From the NCBI GenBank assembly GCA_963930775.1, contig OZ005707.1, positions 6,696,001-6,760,000 on the forward strand: a stretch of DNA of 64,000 nt, written 5' to 3'. The stretch's first letter is position 1. The number at the start of each line of letters is the position of its first letter. This DNA comes from Cliona cf. orientalis (lineage: Eukaryota > Porifera > Demospongiae > Clionaida > Clionaidae). Shown piece after piece: positions 1-13,622 of the stretch. Made by a program: the position numbers and the translations under genes. The notes under the pieces were generated by a model that did not search any database, was not told where the DNA came from, and saw only the letters and a program-made list of their open reading frames with translations.

Positions 1-769
1 CAATCATCTCTCCCTTCTTAGTACACGCAGACGGACAAATCCACCCACCATGACTGTGCAACGGAACTGTTCCGCGATCGTCCAAACATGTAGTTGAGGA
101 AGTAGAGAGCCATTCCACCGCCAATCAGAATCTCAATCACATACGATCGCCACGTAATCTTCATCTTGACAGTCGACTACAGTACCCAAAGAATAAAAAA
201 ATCATATCATCAAATCTAATGACCACTTTCTAGACATTTTTTAACTTACTTCTGATAATTCAATTTTATCTGGAGACACTGGGGCTTTCTTGGTCTAAAA
301 TAAACACGGTCAGTCGCAGTATATTTATGCTATTTATAGCGATCGTGTTACCTCAAATTCTTCAACATCCACTTCAAATACATCTTCATCGTCATCCTCA
401 ACAGTCTGGATGGATATGCAATCAGAGAATGATTGATATTGGTTTCTAATTAGCGCCACCTCGGGTCAGAAGTAACCCTATTAAAGCTTACCATTTCTTC
501 TCCATCGTCACCATCATCGAATTGATCCGATTCCTTGCTTCCAGCGGCTACTTCCTCCTCTGTATAATCATAGAGAGCATCGTAGACGATTTGACAGAAA
601 ATGTCGCGCCGCGAAGTCTGGAGTGAATTTATACTAGCTCACCAGGCATGTCAAAATCAAACTCTCCTTCTTCATCATCAAATTCTGCAAAATCGTCGTC
701 CGCTTGAGCCAGCGCTGTCAGCGAACATGCAGCAACTAGCGATACAATCAACAACAGCCGAAAAGCCAT
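1..769 (-). CDS. CCDC47: CCDC47 (PAT complex subunit), 5' part, runs off the left edge
   Basis: ER membrane protein of the PAT/multipass translocon complex (family knowledge). Five exons are visible on the minus strand: 769-643, about 561-492, about 407-352, 296-252 and 179-49. The start at 769 gives a signal peptide (MAFRLLLIVSLVAACSLTALA) followed by a long acidic luminal stretch (DDDFAEFDDEEGEFDFD, then EDDDEDVFEVDVEEFE), as in the family. The last visible exon encodes a membrane segment, WRSYVIEILIGGGMALYFLN, followed by YMFGRSRNSSVAQSW, which corresponds to the conserved TM and flank of CCDC47. Phases join cleanly. The C-terminal globular domain and coiled coil lie outside the window. 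It shares a 101-bp start-to-start spacer with HYPK. Confidence 0.88.
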
Positions 770-870
770 GATCAATTTAATATGCACACGTTGGCAACAA
801 AATAAATGACGACCTTTACCCAAGCCAACCAGCTCCTTCTGGTAATGGTCGTCAGTAACCTGCTGGAGAC
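770..870. promoter_or_regulatory. divergent promoter CCDC47/HYPK
   Basis: 101 bp between the two start codons must hold both 5' UTRs and both core promoters. I see no TATA box. Confidence 0.5.
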
Positions 871-1454
871 ATGGCTGGTGTAGCGGCAGGATCGGAGCAG
901 ACAGCCGGCCCGACGACTAAGAAGCATCAAGACGAGGAGACCCAAGGGCTGGAGAAGGTCACTGACTACGTAGAGGAACAAGAAAACTCAGCTGAACTAG
1001 GACAGGTGACTATAGATGATGCTACTTAGATCCCCTACCTTGTCAGTTGAAAAGGGTTTGGGGTTATGTACCAGGTGTTTTGATTAGAAAAATTGTATTA
1101 GGTATATATATTATCTTTCTCAGGCTGTGTCGAATATTGCAAGTGATTTTTCCTTGAAAAACGAAGCCAAAGCTCAAAGGTAAAAAAATCTTTATGTTTA
1201 AATATCGGCTGTTTAATATATTCATATTGCTTGTTGTACAGAGACCGGGAATTGGCCAGAATAGTGATCAAAAAGGAGGATGTGGAACTAATTGTGAGTA
1301 CCAATCAGCTAGCTTTCAGAGTGATCATAATTTTGATACACTCTTCTCTCTACTGCAGATCAAGGAGCTGGATCTCTCCAAAGCAGTGGCTGAGAGAAGC
1401 TTAAGAGAACACAAGGGAGATCTTATTAAAGCACTTCATGCTCTAACAGAATAG
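871..1454 (+). CDS. HYPK: HYPK, huntingtin-interacting protein K / NatA regulator
   Basis: Small chaperone-like subunit that binds the NatA N-terminal acetyltransferase at the ribosome (family knowledge). Four exons: 871 to about 1004, about 1125-1179, 1241-1294, and about 1359-1454. The N-terminal part has the conserved LEKVTDYVEEQE motif. Exon 3 gives DRELARIVIKKEDVELIV. The last exon gives IKELDLSKAVAERSLREHKG, then DLIKALHALTE, the C-terminal UBA-like domain diagnostic of HYPK. The total is about the usual family length (110-130 residues). It is head-to-head with CCDC47. Confidence 0.92.
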
Positions 1455-1582
1455 CTATAATTTTTTGTATTAGTGCACATTCTTGTTCGAGTTCATGCGT
1501 TATGCACGCTCGTTAATCTACACGTGTTTTCACACCCCATTACGCATGCGCGAAAAATTGCACCACCACGTTGTCCACGAGG

Positions 1583-1630
1583 TATATAAAAGGACCTCGG
1601 CCATTTTGTTCTCCCTCTTTTTTTTACATC
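1583..1630 (+). promoter_or_regulatory. TATA box and 5'-TOP start of RPS27
   Basis: TATATAAA lies at 1583-1590. It is followed 20-40 bp downstream by a C/T tract (ctccctctttttttt), the typical 5' terminal oligopyrimidine start of ribosomal protein mRNAs. This is one of the few clear TATA boxes in the window. Confidence 0.7.
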
Positions 1631-1654
1631 ATTTGGTAAAGGTAGCATGTGAAG

Positions 1655-2392
<738 letters not shown>

Positions 2393-2555
2393 AAACTATT
2401 TTGTAACTGTTGCACCGATTGTTACATGCCTTGATCTCTTGTCACGTCATGTATTAAATTCATGTGACATGCTATGACATTGTGAAGTGAATTTGAAAAT
2501 AGACATCAAATGAGAACGGTATAAGTAACTAATAGTAGTATGGGAAAGAAACTGG

Positions 2556-3924
2556 CTATTTGCGTTTTCCTTTCTTCTTCTTCGAGCTAGCTCCACCCCC
2601 TCCTCCGCCTCCTTTTCCACTGGCTCCGCCCCCTGCTCCTCCCCCTCCACTGGAGTCACTTGGGGCCTTGCCAGACTGACGTGTCTTTAGCTTTGGGATC
2701 ATCTCAGCAACCACAAGAAACAGGTCCCGCTCTGAAATATCATGAAAGAGGTCCAAGAAAAATCAATTTAATGACACTGATCAGGGCTTTTCCAAGGGAA
2801 AAATCAATTTAATGACAGTGATCAGGGCTTTTCTCCAGTGATTCAGTGTGTAAGATTGAGGAAGGGCCTGGGGATGAGGCTACAGTAGGGGGTTCTACAG
2901 TCCAAAATTACCAATTAAGGTTGGGTGTTTATGAGTGATTATTAAAACAAGTGAAAATTATTTTGTATGTGTTGGTCCTTGAGGGGCAATGATTAATTTT
3001 ATCAACTTGAGGATGGAACAGATACAATAATGCACCAGTCTAGATCTCTTGGCCCATATCTATGCTTGTTGTATACTTAAGACTCATTCCCATAGACTCT
3101 GCAATAACAACATAACTGATGTTGCACAGGAAGTGATGTTGCATATGCAACATATTTTGCCCAAGGGTAAAATGCAGTCACTCCTATAGAAATAAGGTTG
3201 AAATGCCCTCATATTTTTGCCAGAAGGGAAATATAACAAGTCAGTTATTGCCCAAGAAATGGTGCAACATGGGTTAGTTGCCCTCGGGCTGATGTTTCAC
3301 TCGGGCTACGCCCTCGTGACAACATCCAGCCCTTGTGCAACATAACCCATGTTGCACCATTTCTTGGGTAATAACTATTACTTAGCCTATACTCACTTGA
3401 TTTAATGTTCTCGTTGAGTGGTTGGCCGGAGGCATTCTTCAGCTGCACGCGTACCCTCCCAGAGTGGATGTGGTCTCGAGTTAGCTCACGAGGATAGACC
3501 TTTTGTTCCATCTCTGCGTTGAGATGCTGGCTAATACAGACATCACGAATCTCGGAACAGAGAGGATTATCAACAGCCTTCGCGCGGGGTATTCTTCTGC
3601 CTTCTGCTATGGTCTTTCTTGTGTTGAGATACGCTGGATAGATGCAGATCCACCTGTGTCAGTTGTGGCAAGATATATTAAAAGTTGATAGTTTGAATTC
3701 TGTGAGTACCACCAATAACCTATGAGAACCACCAAGAATTTATGGGAACCTATGAAAACCATCGAGAATCTATGAAAAGATAATCTAACCTGTGTATTAA
3801 AACGAAAAGTTGGTACTCATGGACACATTAAATTTGAGGAGAGAGAGAGAAACTGATATATTCACCTCTTGCGATCATCAGGTCCCAATCCCTTGTAGGG
3901 GTTGGCTACTACCGCATCAGCCAT
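2556..3924 (-). CDS. SRP19: signal recognition particle 19 kDa protein
   Basis: Binds helices 6 and 8 of SRP RNA and allows SRP54 to load. Three exons: 3924-3866, 3653-3397 and 2731-2556. Joined protein: MADAVVANPYKGLGPDDRK, then RWICIYPAYLN and TIAEGRRIP, then VYPRELTRDHIHSGRVRVQLK, ending in DLFLVVAEMIPKLKTR and a Gly-rich, Lys-rich tail (GGGGGGGASSKKKKGKRK). These match the SRP19 core in order. The start at 3924 is the first Met in frame and lies 162 bp from the divergent SNU13 start. The 665-bp second intron holds a tandem duplication and a foldback repeat. Confidence 0.93.
2757..2836. repeat. 41-bp tandem duplication in SRP19 intron 2
   Basis: The unit gaaaaatcaatttaatgaca...gatcagggctttt occurs at 2757 and again at 2798. 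One base differs in the first 30. Confidence 0.8.
3244..3375. repeat. foldback (MITE-like) element in SRP19 intron 2
   Basis: The arms 3244-3276 and 3343-3375 are reverse complements over 33 bp with one mismatch. The loop of about 66 bp contains a second, weaker inversion (ccctcgggctgatgtt / aacatccagccc). A related degenerate stretch sits just upstream near 3120-3170. Confidence 0.8.
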
Positions 3925-4086
3925 CAAAATCCACAGGAACCTTCTCAATCTGCTGGGTGTTCGGTAAAGGTCGTCAACACTTAGTCACGTGGAAGCTGAA
4001 GAAGGTGATCCTCAGTGAAGCTGACCAGGCCGAGAGGAGATATAATATTTGCTGAAAAAAAACAACGCGATCATAATCTTAAAAAT

Positions 4087-4884
4087 ATGGTAAGAAATAG
4101 GCAGACTGAGCACTCAGCACATAGGTAGCAGCTGCAAATATTATAATTTTTGGTGTGATTTTTTTGCTGCTAGGCCACTTCTACAGAAGGTGTGAATCCC
4201 AAGGCTTATCCTCTGGCAGACCCCCAGCTCGGCACGACCATCATCAACCTACTCGAGCAAGCTGTCGCCTACAAGCAGCTCAAGAAAGGAGCGAATGAAG
4301 GTCAGGATCAAGAATTTTAATGAAATAATTTTTCTTTAGCCCGTCCCCTAATTGGGATTATTCCGAGTTTGGGACGAGACTACGTTTTTTTTTTTGTGAT
4401 AAAGAGTACTCAGTTGATCGATAATCTTCGAATTATAGTACAAATATTTAATTGTGTGCACATTGTATTTTCTTGCAGCTACCAAGTGCTTGAACCGTGG
4501 CATAGCAGAGTTCATTGTGATGGCCGCTGACACTGAGCCTCTTGAGATTTTGCTCCATCTCCCTCTACTCTGTGAAGACAAGGTCAGCTCTATATAGCTC
4601 ATATGATCATGAAATTTTGTTGTTTTTTTATCTATGCTATTATTGTGTTTTGTTACAGAATGTTCCCTATGTATTCATTTCCTCCAAGGCTGGTGAGTTT
4701 GTCGTGCAACGTCGTAAAAGATTATCAAATTGATTATTTTTTTTTCTTCTCCCATGCAGCGTTGGGCCGAGCGTGTGGTGTGGATCGACCAGTTGTGGCA
4801 TGCGCTGTGACTGTCAACGAAGGCTCTCAACTCAAGCCTCAGATCACTTCTCTACAACAATCAATCGAAAAACTACTCATCTAA
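4087..4884 (+). CDS. SNU13: SNU13 / NHP2L1 (15.5K), U4 snRNP and box C/D snoRNP protein
   Basis: L7Ae-family protein that binds the kink-turn of U4 snRNA and box C/D snoRNAs. Five exons: 4087-4089 (the ATG alone), 4174-4300, 4479-4582, 4659-4692 and 4760-4884. The joined protein contains [32 protein letters not shown], the L7Ae signature [43 protein letters not shown], and ends QQSIEKLLI. Length is the normal ~128 residues. It is divergent from SRP19. Confidence 0.96.
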
Positions 4885-5310
4885 CCATAGATTACAATAA
4901 TCAGTGTTATCATGCTCTGGTAATAATGTTATTGTACTAAAATTAATTAATATATACAAGGGATGAACTTCTATCAAACAGCCTGTATTCTTTGAATGGT
5001 GACCTTCATGCGATTGTAAAGTAGGTACAGTATAAATTATAATATACTTCACAGCTAGCTATGATAGTATTAATAATGCGTAGCTTGCTAGTATAGTGGT
5101 GATATATAAATCATCAGTTTCTGTGAGGGACGAGCCTTCAAGAGTCATAACATTTCGGATCGGGGCATGCTATGGGCTGGTAAGCTTATTAATAACATTA
5201 TCTTTGAAGAAGCTTGGTATGTATACCATGGCATAGTCTAACATATTCAGGACCATGGTAGCTGCTTTCATCTGCTCAAGAGCTACATTTTGGTTTTTGT
5301 TCCAGCTCCA
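4885..5310. other. intergenic, no feature recognised
   Basis: AT-rich 3' flank of SNU13. No coding potential or repeat was recognised. Repeat copy A may begin slightly left of 5311, but the partner copy is cut by the window edge, so the true border is unknown. Confidence 0.5.
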
Positions 5311-6153
5311 TAGCTCTTTCCGTTGCTGAGATACACTTTGGCGCGCGCCGCGGTGTAGAATTAATGATATTCATAGCTTTTAATTAATTACGTCACGGTC
5401 TGTACATTCCAACGTGAAACCATACGCGTTTTGCTACCCCCTGTCCCAGCTCAATAAATAGCATTTTCTGGGAGGTACTATCGATAACGGGGCTAGACGG
5501 TGTCAGGGGTAACCCCTCTGGCACCTGCAGCTGAAAACTGCACATGGTCCTGGGCATATATGGCTTAGGGGTCGCCCAGGTTCCTCCCTTGAATACCCCC
5601 CATCCCTGGAAGTATGGCCAATTGCGGTAATGTCCGCAGTGTCACTCCCAAACGGATCACCGAAGCTGCGGCACCTCGGCCCGGGGGGAGGGATGATTGG
5701 GACTATTTTTTTTTCCTTCCAATAGTTTTTTTTTTCTTAGTTAGGGCACAAGACTATTTTTTTTTAGTGTACACTTATATGAGAACCAAGATGAGCAGTC
5801 CCTGGAAATAAAAAAGCATGTACAATTGATTTGATGAATGATCTTGGTCTTGTTAGATAGAGAATTTGCTGGAGATTCTGATTTTCTCGCTTAGAAATTT
5901 TGGTGAAATTTCACAAAATTACCTATTTTTGAGATATTTGGGTGTATCTTTTGTACATCTGGTTCCAGCATGTTTGATGAATGATCTTGGTCTTGTTAGA
6001 TAGAGAATTTGCTGGAGATTTTGATTTTCACGCTTAGAAACTTCATAAAATTACCTACTTTGAGATATTTGGGTATTTGTAGTGTATTACAAAATATTAT
6101 TATATGGCATATCCAGGTCATCCCTACTTGATTCTATGATTATTATTAGTTTT
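5311..6153 (+). repeat. dispersed repeat, copy A (structured GC-rich core plus tandem tail)
   Basis: Matches the reverse complement of about 62946-64000. From 5311 to about 5815 the two copies are about 97% identical, with only scattered substitutions and T-run length changes. The core (about 5440-5700) is GC-rich, with several short inversions (for example ggggtaacccc) and ends in T-runs. The tail (5820-6080) has two units of a tandem repeat starting gatgaatgatcttggtc at 5833 and 5976. Weaker similarity continues to about 6153. No protein is evident. Confidence 0.85.
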
Positions 6154-6235
6154 TTCTTCTTGAGGTATAATTGTGTAATCAATAATGATAATGTGACGCA
6201 CGGCAAATTATGACTTAATTTTTTAAAAGTTTCTA

Positions 6236-7948
<1,713 letters not shown>

Positions 7949-7965
7949 CTTGTTGGAAGTACAAG

Positions 7966-8004
7966 TGCTGACTCAGCATTTACAAAAAAACCCGCTGACT
8001 CAGC
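7966..8004. promoter_or_regulatory. two Maf/antioxidant-response (T-MARE) sites in the COPS5/TAF12 promoter
   Basis: TGCTGACTCAGCA at 7966-7978 is a perfect palindromic T-MARE. GCTGACTCAGC at 7994-8004 is a second near-complete site 28 bp downstream. Both lie in the 85-bp gap between the two start codons. Confidence 0.65.
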
Positions 8005-8033
8005 GTTTTATTGAGCGGTCAAAGGCCAACAAG

Positions 8034-8832
8034 ATGGAGGGTAAGTTTGAATGTGGAGAGCGAAAGAAATAAGACTGAGAATTTTTCATAATAAGTGTTT
8101 ATATTAGCCACAGGCCAGTCTCAGTCTGGTAGGCAGATGCTGAGTCAACAAAAACTGGTGGATTTGGTGTCAGAAGTTGATCCCAAGCAAGTTCTGGACG
8201 AAGATGTGGAGGAAGTGAGCCGGTTATGAAATTTTTAGGTAGATGGTATAATATTTTCTTTCTGTGTAGCTGCTCATGGGAATGGCGGATGATTTTATTG
8301 AGAGTGTGGTGACCGCCTCTTGTCAGCTTGCCAAACACCGCAAGTCCAACACACTCGAGACAAAGGACCTGCAGCTTCACCTAGGTATGTCAAGCAAAAT
8401 ATAAAAATAAAATTAAATATCTAGCAAATATCTCTCTGCCGGACATGTCTAGCAAAAAAATACACTTTGCTGGACAATATCTAGCAAAATACCTCTCTGC
8501 CGGACACAACTATACAAATAATTAAATTTTCTTTAGCATTGAATTATTACACATCTAATTTGCTTGATTGGCCTACCGCCCCCCCCCCCCTCCCCAAGCA
8601 CATATTAAATATATACACATGTACACATTCACAGAGCGTGCCTGGAATATGACCATTCCTGGGTTTTCAAGCGAAGAGCAGCATGCGGCTCCAATCAAGA
8701 AATCAGCAGCCACAGAGGCACACAAACAGGTACAATCTAATTATGGTAACATTTCCAAAAAAAATGATTTAGTGTCTTTAAATTTGTCACCATTTGCAGC
8801 GCATCAGTCAGTTGAAGAAATCAAAGAGATAA
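8034..8832 (+). CDS. TAF12: TAF12, TFIID/SAGA histone-fold subunit
   Basis: H2B-like histone-fold partner of TAF4 in TFIID and of ADA1 in SAGA. Five exons: 8034-8040 (7 coding bases), 8114-8214, 8270-8384, 8635-8729 and 8800-8832. Joined protein: [89 protein letters not shown], ending [16 protein letters not shown]. It contains little beyond the conserved histone fold, so it is much shorter than vertebrate TAF12, which has a long N-terminal extension. It is divergent from COPS5. Confidence 0.94.
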
Positions 8833-9002
8833 TAATGAACTGAACAGTGTAACACAATGTCATCATAACACACTACAAAAATTAATGACATGATTCTTGG
8901 TTTCCACAAAATTTAATGTCTTACAAAAAAAGAGAGAGATTGTACTCTAAAATAATTATTAATGAATGCGTGAGGGGGACTATTATGGTAGTTTAAATTA
9001 TT

Positions 9003-11204
9003 CTAGTCTTCTTTGTCTTCTGCCTTTGGTTGCTTGGCAACCGGGGGAGATGCCCCTCCCTCTCCCTCTCCATCCTCGGAAGCCGAATACTTTTGTCTCC
9101 TCTTTCTTCCTCCGTAGCCACCGCGCCCTGAGCCGCCAAACCTTCTGCCCCTCTTCCCCGGTCCCCTGGCCTTCCTGTTCTTACCACTCTCCAGCACCTT
9201 CTGCCAGTACTGCTCCTCCTCCTCTCCTGTGGCAACCAAAAAAATAAAAAATCAAGTCAGTACTAAATTATTTTATATGACTTGTACCCTCATCCGAAAC
9301 TCCATACAAACATAGCATTAATTTTATCAGGCTGAAAGGCGCCTGGGGATGAGATAATATTATTGTGAGCCTGACTCACCTTCTAACACCCGTAGCTCCG
9401 TTTCTTTCCCACATATCTCAGGTTTGGCACCATCAGCTGTCATCCCTTCCATAGCCTTCTTGGCTCCTTGATCCTCGTCAAATCGAACATAGCCCTGTAC
9501 ATACATACACAAGCTCAGTTGATGCAATACTTTACACATTGTCATGGCTTACCTCTGTTTGACCTCTACCAAAATCAATAAATGCCACTGATGCATACCC
9601 TCTCATCATCTCCTGGGATTTTACAATCCTTCAACTGACAATTCTGACAGATTATTTTAAAAAGGGTACATTATACCTTAATGTCCTCTCTGGTTGTCTT
9701 GTCACCACAGCCTTTGAAGAAGAGAATGCAACCAGGTTGTCTGACAGCACTGACCGGTGCAGAATCTTCTTCTTCCTCCTTTGGTTTAGCTTCAGCTTGG
9801 GCCTCTCTAGAGTAGAGGAGAGGGGGGGAGAGTATATGAGAGAGAAGAAAGACAGAGAGAGAGGGGGGGGGGGGGGAATGAACTATAATATATCAGAGAA
9901 AGGTGTCCTCCTAACTTACACAGCCCTCTGTTCTTGCTTGGCCTGCTTTCGTTCTTGCTGCTTCCGATTAAAGTATGCCTCCCTGTATATCGACACCATT
10001 TTTCAAAACCCAACAACAAAGGTAGTGGAAAATTACTAACTTTGATTCCTTGATCAGTTCTGTGTCATTGAACTTGATGGTGGGCAGTCCCAGGAATCCG
10101 TCAGCCATTGGCTTCTCCGCAAACTCAACAAACACAGAGCCCTAGAAATTCAAGGAACAGCTCTTAAACAAGGCCACACTTCAATACAAATAACTATCAA
10201 TTTTGTGTACCTTAAATTTCTTTTCTGGAGGGCTGGTTCTTCTCATCTGAATGTACTCTGTCTGCAATTGTTATGGATAAATTTCTGGACTAGACATCTA
10301 TACATATACCCACCTTGCCATACTGACTGAAGAATGTTTGAAGGTCATCCAGCTTTAAATCTTCATTGAAACCTTTCTGAAAATATGAGAAAAAAAGATT
10401 CAATCTCCTATCGTAGTTACTTCAGGCATCCATCGCTTCTTACCACATACACCGTCTTCTCTTTGATCTTCCTCCGCTCATCTAGCGAGAAGATATCGGG
10501 GACAGGGTTACCGGGATGGCGACGCACGTGGGTCCCTGCGTCATTCACCTACACAAAGAGAGAGAGGGAGGGAGAGAGAGAGGGAGAAAGAGTAGATATC
10601 ACATACATGGCTTTGGCTTCAAACATTACTTCAATGATGTCATTCTTTGTTTTCTTGAGGGCAGTTGCGATCAGCTCCGCATCAGACGACAGAGCCTTGA
10701 GTCGGTTGAACGTCAGCAGTGTACTCAGTGGCACCCCTATATTAAAGGTGGACATACGACTGTTAAAGTAATCTATTTTGTGAGCTTAGTTTATAACGTA
10801 CAGCCATCGCTGTCATCTGCAACAGCTTGCTGTAGGAATTTGTCCTTTGGGAGATTTCTGTCCCCAAAATAAAACTGCAATTCACACGTACACATACACC
10901 ATAGCATAATTTTCAGCAAAATACAATCTTAGCTTAATTTAAATTAGTAGTGGCTACCCACCTCAACTTGTCTTATAATTTTCTCCTCAAGTGGTGAACA
11001 CGTGGTCGGCTCTGCACCCCCTTCCCCTCCAGCACCTGAAGTTTCAACAACCTGCTCCGCTTTCTCGCTCGGTTTGGACTTTACTTCTTCGCTATCTTCT
11101 TGGGGATTGGAGGAAGAGTCTCCGTTCTCCGTTGCAGCTGCGCTAGGCTTCTCTTCAGGCTGCTCCTGAGGCTGTTGCTCTTGCTCTGCTACTTCGGCCG
11201 ACAT
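9003..11204 (-). CDS. SSB: La protein (SSB homologue)
   Basis: Binds 3' oligo(U) ends of RNA polymerase III transcripts. Multi-exon on the minus strand; first exon 11204-10962, last about 9235-9003. Order of parts: an acidic/Gln-rich N-terminus; La motif (FYFGDRNLPKDKFLQQ, then GVPLSTLLTFNRLKALSSDA); RRM1 (KTVYVKGFNEDLKLDDLQTF, EYIQMRRTSPPEKKFKGSVF); a charged linker; a C-terminal atypical xRRM (YASVAFIDFGRGQTEGYVRF); and a basic RG-rich tail (RGPGKRGRRFGGSGRGGYGG). The La motif-RRM-xRRM order indicates genuine La rather than a LARP. Acceptors around 9600-9660 are ambiguous. I chose the one giving EDIKEMMRGYASV, because earlier acceptors bring an in-frame stop. It is divergent from ING, 76 bp between starts. 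Confidence 0.9.
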
Positions 11205-11280
11205 TTCTTCTAAATAGTGCGCACCTAAACTGGTGTGCTCTATTTAGAATCACGTTTGTAATCGGTGGTAATCGGAGAAG

Positions 11281-13333
11281 ATGGCTGCGGCTTATCTCGA
11301 GCAGTATTTTGACTGTAAGTTGACGTTTAAACCATTTAGGTTTATCTCTGAATCGCGAATATGTTTTAAAAATTGTGACAGGCGTTGAAGCGTTACCTTT
11401 GGATCTCCAAAAGTGCGTGACTCGACTGAGAGAGATTGAGAAGGAGACAGAAGGTAAACAGCAGTCTTCAATTTTATTCTGGGATTAACAGGGGCGCTTA
11501 TTTTATCCTCAAAGATCTCTGTGGCAAGATTGAGCGGGCTAGACTGGACTTCCTTGCTGCTGTTCGCAGTGGTGATGGAGACAGACAGAAGGTCCTCTTC
11601 AGGGAGCTGCAGCAATGCATGCTGGACGCCAGAGAAGTGGGCAACGTCAAACTGGAGATATCAGCTCAGCTACTCGATATAGTGAGTATATAAACACATA
11701 CACTTGTAGCGATTATATGACTGCAAACATAGGGCAATAGTTGATACAATGACCAACTTGATTTGGTAGCAGTTACCGTAGCAACATAATCTTCAACCCC
11801 CAAATTGTGGGACAGTTAGAGGTGATAGAGGGTCATTAGTATGTTAACGGGTCAGTAGTGACTGCTACCAAAATAGTTAGATATTGGTTTCACAATTCTA
11901 CTTACGGCTTCGCCGCTTCGTAAAATATGCGAAACCAACATCTAACTATCATATTATAGACCTACTATAGTAAGTTTTGCTGTTGATGGGTGTGGAGTCG
12001 CATAAGTATTAACACATTGATGCACACACTCTCTCTTTGCCAAGGCTGGAGACTACACGCAGAAGTTGGGCCAGAGGGCAAAGGACATGGAGAACCAGCC
12101 TCGCTCTGAGGACCCCTACCACAGCCCTCGCTACATGCACAACTCCACCAAGGGGGAGAGTCCACGTAAGACAGCACCCTTTGTAATGTAGTCTTCCTAG
12201 CCTTGGCCTTGGCCTCGACCACAATTATGCTCTTTTATTAAGCTTTTAAAAGGATCGGGGGAACCTGGTGGGATAAGCTGTTAAAACAATCAGGGAGCCT
12301 GGGACAAGGCTATTAAAAGTCTACCTATTAATTTAGATACTATTGTGTGGCAATGATTTGATGGTAATGCCTCCCACACTCATGTAGTGACTGTGTTATC
12401 CAATGGAGTGAGTGAGAGCAAACCTCCCGGAAAGAAGACTACAGGTATATATAATAATATTATAGATATTATTTGCAGTATTATTAAATTTTTGGCTTGT
12501 GGGTTGTGCTCTTACCATTAAGATGTGGTGTTATTGTACAGGGACAAAGCGCCCTCGTCAGGTAGACAAAAGTCACGTCCACAATAACGAGGAGGAGCCT
12601 CCCCAGCCCTCAGGGGGTGTGGCCAAGGAGAGCAATAGTGGGCGTGGTAAGGAGACAAATAACAGCTCTTCATCGAGCAGCGTGAAACCACCAAAGAAGA
12701 AGGTTAAGACTATCAAGAAAAAGTGAGCGATCTTTTTTGTTGTGTTGTGAGATCATTATTCCTTCCCTCTCTCCCTCCCTCTCTCTCTCTTCTTCTCATC
12801 TCTTCTCTCTCTCTCCCTCCCTCCCTTCTTGTGCAGGTCTGCTACAACAAGCAAGGAGAAGGAGAGTAGCTCCTCTTCCTCCTCCTCTCAGGTGCACATG
12901 CCGATGCCCGACTTGACCAGCAAGCCACTGGATCCAAACGAGCCTACTTACTGTCTCTGCCAGCAAGTCTCCTTCGGGGAAATGATCGGCTGTGATAATG
13001 ACGATGTGAGTTGCTAGGGGTGCTCTCACTAACTCCATGCTTTTACTTATAAGTTTTGGTATACAGCCCAGTCAGTTTCTACGTGATTTAGAAGACTGAA
13101 AGGCTCTGTGTAGAATCCTTAGTGAAGCGATGAGCCCTCAGGTCTTCTACATCACATAGAATAGAGTCTAATTATTATTAATTTTATTAACCTTAAATGC
13201 TTTGTTTTCTTACTTTCAGTGTCCAATCGAGTGGTTCCATTTCCAGTGTGTGGGGCTGACGTCGAAGCCAAAGGGCAAGTGGTACTGTCCCCAGTGCTCC
13301 CAGGAGAGGAGGTCCAGCAGAACTTCAAAATAA
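11281..13333 (+). CDS. ING family PHD-finger protein (ING1/2-like)
   Basis: Chromatin reader that brings HDAC or HAT complexes to H3K4me3. Eight exons: 11281-11314, about 11386-11453, 11515-11681, 12045-12165, 12388-12444, 12542-12722, 12837-13005 and 13220-13333. The N-terminal ING domain begins [10 protein letters not shown] and continues with [20 protein letters not shown], then [14 protein letters not shown]. The middle is Ser/Lys-rich with a likely NLS ([13 protein letters not shown]). The C-terminal PHD is complete: [40 protein letters not shown] (C4HC3). It ends soon after the PHD. Which vertebrate ING is the orthologue cannot be settled by eye. The start context GAAGATGGCTGC is close to TISU. 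Confidence 0.92.
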
Positions 13334-13622
13334 CTCCTATATACTCACACCCGAAATATCATGGATACTTGTATAAACTTAATTATATCATGATAAGAAT
13401 TACACCAGTACTATCAAAGTCTATTGTGTTGTAAAAAATTCTGATTTTCATGTAGCAGAATCAGTTTTTTTTATTACAAACATAACACGTATACTCATGT
13501 AGTAGAAACACAATAGGACGTAGTATAAGAGAATGGTATAATATTATAACTGACAAATTGAAATTAGTTGAACTGGAGTTCTAGAAATAGTTGAAGAATT
13601 GCTATAATTTAATTATAGAAGG

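Noticed and set aside
1480-1500. tRNA B-box-like gttcgagttc
   Set aside because: No A box, no cloverleaf and no terminator in position.
5440-5730. Possible SRP RNA, spliced-leader or U snRNA in the repeat core
   Set aside because: It has hairpins and a T-run end, but I could not find the SRP54-site motif, an Sm site in the right context or any snRNA signature. Kept as an unclassified repeat.
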